A program made the position numbers and the translations under genes. Under the pieces are notes generated by a model. That model was not told the origin of the DNA. It did not search any database and worked only from the letters and a program-made list of their open reading frames with translations. From assembly GCF_019915265.1 (NCBI RefSeq), contig NZ_CP082780.1:124001-188000 (forward strand): a DNA stretch of 64,000 bases, written 5' to 3'. Of the stretch, positions 61,933-64,000 are shown in pieces (the first letter of the stretch is position 1; every line of letters starts with the position of its first letter). The DNA comes from Bacillus aquiflavi. Its GTDB lineage: Bacteria; Bacillota; Bacilli; Bacillales; Cytobacillaceae.

Positions 61933-62001
61933 TATCCCTTAACTTATAAGAAAGTTAACTAAAATAAACCTTAACAAGCCAGTTTCAGTTTGAGTTAGAG
62001 C

Positions 62002-62022
62002 CTAATCTTGAAAAAAGATTAG
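62002..62022 (+). terminator. Hairpin after the two-component operon
   Basis: CTAATCTT pairs perfectly with AAGATTAG around GAAAA. No proper T-run follows, so the terminator call is weak. Confidence 0.4.
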
Positions 62023-62152
62023 TCAAATAGGCCCTCAAGACTGTTATCAAATTATTATTAATAGAATCATCCTTTAGGCTGTTATGTTCTTCTACACGAT
62101 AATCCGAATTAATGCTATGTGAACATTTATTAGGTAAAATGAGTTTTCCACA

Positions 62153-62640
62153 CTAAAATCCGAATATCCTATATAAAGCTTTTACTTCTGCTGTACTAAT
62201 TGTATATTTATCAAAGGCACCACTAATCATTTCTCTCGAATACAAAAATAGTTTACCTAAGCATGGTATCGTCATTGGTTCAAAACTGCATACATCAGCA
62301 TTTGTGTATTGACAACATCCTCAACTACTAAAATATTAAACATCACGTTCAGCTCTGTTGTTATCGTTTCAAGCTTATTAATTTCAAGTGTTTTTTCAAT
62401 CTGAGTGATAAGTCTTTGGATAAAGCCTAAAGTTTTCTTCAATAATCATAATGATACTGGTAATTGCTTCGTAATCAGAAAAGTCGTTCTATAGAAAGTC
62501 TTAACTCTTCCCATAATTTCATCGCTAAATCGTTTCGATCATAGATGTCCATAAGTTGTTCTAAATTTATGACGAGTTTGCGAAAATAGTAGAAGACAAT
62601 TAAGTAAGCTAAATGTGTAAAATGAAAGATAAGTTTAACA
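62153..62640 (-). pseudogene. Decayed gene of unknown function
   Basis: Several coherent segments lie on the minus strand in different frames: VINLEQLMDIYDRNDLAMKL, then DYEAITSIIMIIEE, NKLETITTELNVMFNIL, EPMTIPCLGKLFLYSREMIS and DKYTISTAEVKALYRIFGF before a stop at 62153. At least three frameshifts separate them. The joined protein would be about 150 residues, largely helical; I do not recognise it. Confidence 0.45.
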
Positions 62641-62652
62641 TGTGGATTTGAA

Positions 62653-63558
62653 TTAAAATCTATCTAATGTTATATCCATGTTTATGCTAAAAGCAGCCTT
62701 ATTGCCGTCGGCGGCAGCAATCATCAAAGAAGAAGGTCCTGCCTTTTTAGTTTCACCTGCGATATATATCCCATTCGCTGTTGTTCGTCCAGCACCGTCT
62801 GTGATAATTCCTCCTTTTTCATCAACTTGACATTTTAATTGTTTAGCGAATTTATTAGGGCGATAAAAATTTGGAACTACGAATCCAGCACTTCTTAGAA
62901 TATTTTCACCTGTTTCTAATTCAATACTTTCCAAGTTCCCATGTTTTCCATATAAGTTTTTTATAACAGCTGTATAAACCTTAATCTTTTTATTTTCAAA
63001 ATCATTTCGCAATTTATTGGATAGCTGATAACCATTAGTAAAAACGATTAAATCCTTTGACCAATTAAAAACCAATTTAGTCATATGGTTAATATGTTCA
63101 TCATTTTCAGCTATTATAGCTAACGGCTTGTCTCTCAGCTCCCAACCATCACAATATGGACAGCTGAATAAACTTTTACCGTAATATTGTCTAATTTGTG
63201 ATAAGGAAAATTCCTCTTGTATACCAGTAGACAACAGGATTTTTTCTGTTATATAAGATTTATTATTCGATGTATGGACTAAAAATAAATCATTTTGATC
63301 ATCTCTATTTATTTCAATAACCGTCTCATTAAAAATTGAAATAGAAGGATAAGTTTCTAATCCTTTAAGGGCAAAATTTTTGAATTCTTGCGGTTTAATT
63401 CCATCTCTTGTTAAAAACCCATGTGACTCCTGAGTTACACGATTTCTATTTGTTCCGTTATCAAATATGACAATCTTTCTACGCGCTCTTCCTAAAGTTA
63501 AAGCTCCACTTAATCCAGCAGGTCCTCCACCAATGACAATACAATCATATTTATTCAT
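62653..63558 (-). CDS. Thioredoxin-reductase-like FAD/NAD(P) oxidoreductase
   Basis: A 301-residue flavoprotein: FAD-binding IVIGGGPAGLSGALTLGRAR, a redox pair in SLFSCPYCDGWELRD (CPYC near residue 141) and C-terminal FAD contact GIYIAGETKKAGPSSLMIAA. The Cys pair and length match thioredoxin-reductase-like proteins, but the NADPH motif normally GGGxSA is replaced by IIAENDEHINHM, so it may not be a classical NADPH-dependent TrxR. AGGAAAATAAT precedes the ATG. Upstream on the same strand is an Rrf2 regulator gene, so redox control is likely. Confidence 0.85.
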   Translation of the reverse strand: MNKYDCIVIGGGPAGLSGALTLGRARRKIVIFDNGTNRNRVTQESHGFLTRDGIKPQEFKNFALKGLETYPSISIFNETVIEINRDDQNDLFLVHTSNNKSYITEKILLSTGIQEEFSLSQIRQYYGKSLFSCPYCDGWELRDKPLAIIAENDEHINHMTKLVFNWSKDLIVFTNGYQLSNKLRNDFENKKIKVYTAVIKNLYGKHGNLESIELETGENILRSAGFVVPNFYRPNKFAKQLKCQVDEKGGIITDGAGRTTANGIYIAGETKKAGPSSLMIAAADGNKAAFSINMDITLDRF

Positions 63559-63633
63559 TATTATTTTCCTCCGTATTCATAATATATATCATAGAGTTTT
63601 AATATCTATATTTTAGCTAAGAGACATCATAAT

Positions 63634-64000
63634 TTATTTAGATGATGCCTTATTCATTTTGTTAGCCAGGTCAATTATACGTGTTTGATTCAATTCATCC
63701 AAAAGCTTTTCCTCGGCTGATTCAATCGCCTTCTGAATTAAACAATCAGGATTATGGTTGAGACAATAATCAAAAATAGGCGTCAAACCTTCAATAGCTT
63801 TTATAACATCGAGTAATGAAAGTTCTTCCCAACCCGGTTTTAATTTATAGCCCCCATTTGCACCTGAGACAGATTCAATCATACCCGACTTTACTAACTT
63901 TGTTAGTATTTTAGATAAATATGTCGTTGAAACTTCTTGGGGTTCAGCTAATTTTGCCAAACTAATATGCTCCTCGGGAGGATTAACAGCTAAAAACAGC
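63634..64000 (-). CDS. Rrf2-family regulator, N-terminus cut by window edge
   Basis: The visible 122 residues start inside the winged helix (FLAVNPPEEHISLAKLAEPQ, then TYLSKILTKLVKSGMI and SVSGANGGYKLKP) typical of Rrf2 proteins, and continue to the stop at 63634. An in-frame TTG at 63960 is not the real start, since the family pattern continues upstream to the edge. Two Cys residues (DYCLNHNPDCLIQKAIE) could sense oxidation or hold a cluster, as in redox-sensing members. It precedes the flavoprotein gene by 75 bases and probably controls it. Confidence 0.85.
   Translation of the reverse strand, partial: LFLAVNPPEEHISLAKLAEPQEVSTTYLSKILTKLVKSGMIESVSGANGGYKLKPGWEELSLLDVIKAIEGLTPIFDYCLNHNPDCLIQKAIESAEEKLLDELNQTRIIDLANKMNKASSK

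Overview
The window is low-GC, AT-rich DNA with strong GGAGG-type ribosome sites, GTG/TTG starts and Bacillus-type terminators. The block yeaC-yeaD-yebA-guaA has the order known from Bacillus subtilis, so this is a Bacillaceae chromosome; the flanking content shows it is not B. subtilis itself. No rRNA, tRNA or CRISPR array was seen. Much of the window is accessory DNA with many decayed genes.

Layout. 1-970: truncated IS110-family element whose upstream non-coding stretch may hold a bridge RNA. 970-5400: small ABC exporter, a broken caspase-like gene, and a probable toxin/antitoxin pair (spr1630-like protein plus XRE-ImmA/IrrE protein). 5.6-15 kb: regulators (MocR, LuxR), GNAT, amidase, RDD protein, a streptomycin adenylyltransferase-like gene, an XRE/membrane pair and an orphan ABC permease. 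15.6-24.1 kb: a coherent surface-protein locus in which a two-kinase hybrid sensor overlaps a SARP-type response regulator, followed by a 1113-residue LPXTG protein and its class D-like sortase. Paired heptamers 11 bp apart lie 8 bp upstream of a -10 in front of the LPXTG gene, as expected for a SARP target. 24.3-25.2 kb: decayed sdpRI-like pair.

25.4-32.1 kb: a six-gene operon on the minus strand (BacA-like prephenate decarboxylase, DUF2000, formylglycine-generating-enzyme-like protein, sulfite-oxidase-like molybdoprotein, APC permease, HisC-like aminotransferase) with a divergent MocR regulator. I read this as a candidate undescribed pathway for a prephenate-derived non-proteinogenic amino acid. 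33-40.3 kb: a double-glycine bacteriocin locus (peptidase-ABC exporter, HlyD-like adaptor, 118-residue precursor, three tandem immunity-like genes), bracketed by two duplicated XRE regulators whose probable operator sits inside the 17-bp spacer of two matching promoters. 40.4-45.9 kb: four tandem paralogues plus a relic of a fifth, in front of a lipase-like protein resembling reverse-domain type VII toxins; three of the four copies are frameshifted in homopolymer tracts. 46-47.6 kb: two paralogous small membrane proteins.

47.9-54.05 kb: conserved core (yeaC, yeaD, yebA, guanine riboswitch, guaA). The 3' end of guaA is an attachment site: a 14-bp direct repeat brackets a 1.9-kb higher-GC element with a broken tyrosine integrase and a DUF4352 protein, and a second decayed integrase lies just outside. 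57-64 kb: DUF2306 and DUF2269-like membrane proteins, a DJ-1/PfpI protein with an internal stop, a SHOCT protein, an OmpR-type two-component system with phased repeats upstream, a decayed unknown gene, and a thioredoxin-reductase-like flavoprotein next to an Rrf2 regulator cut by the window edge.
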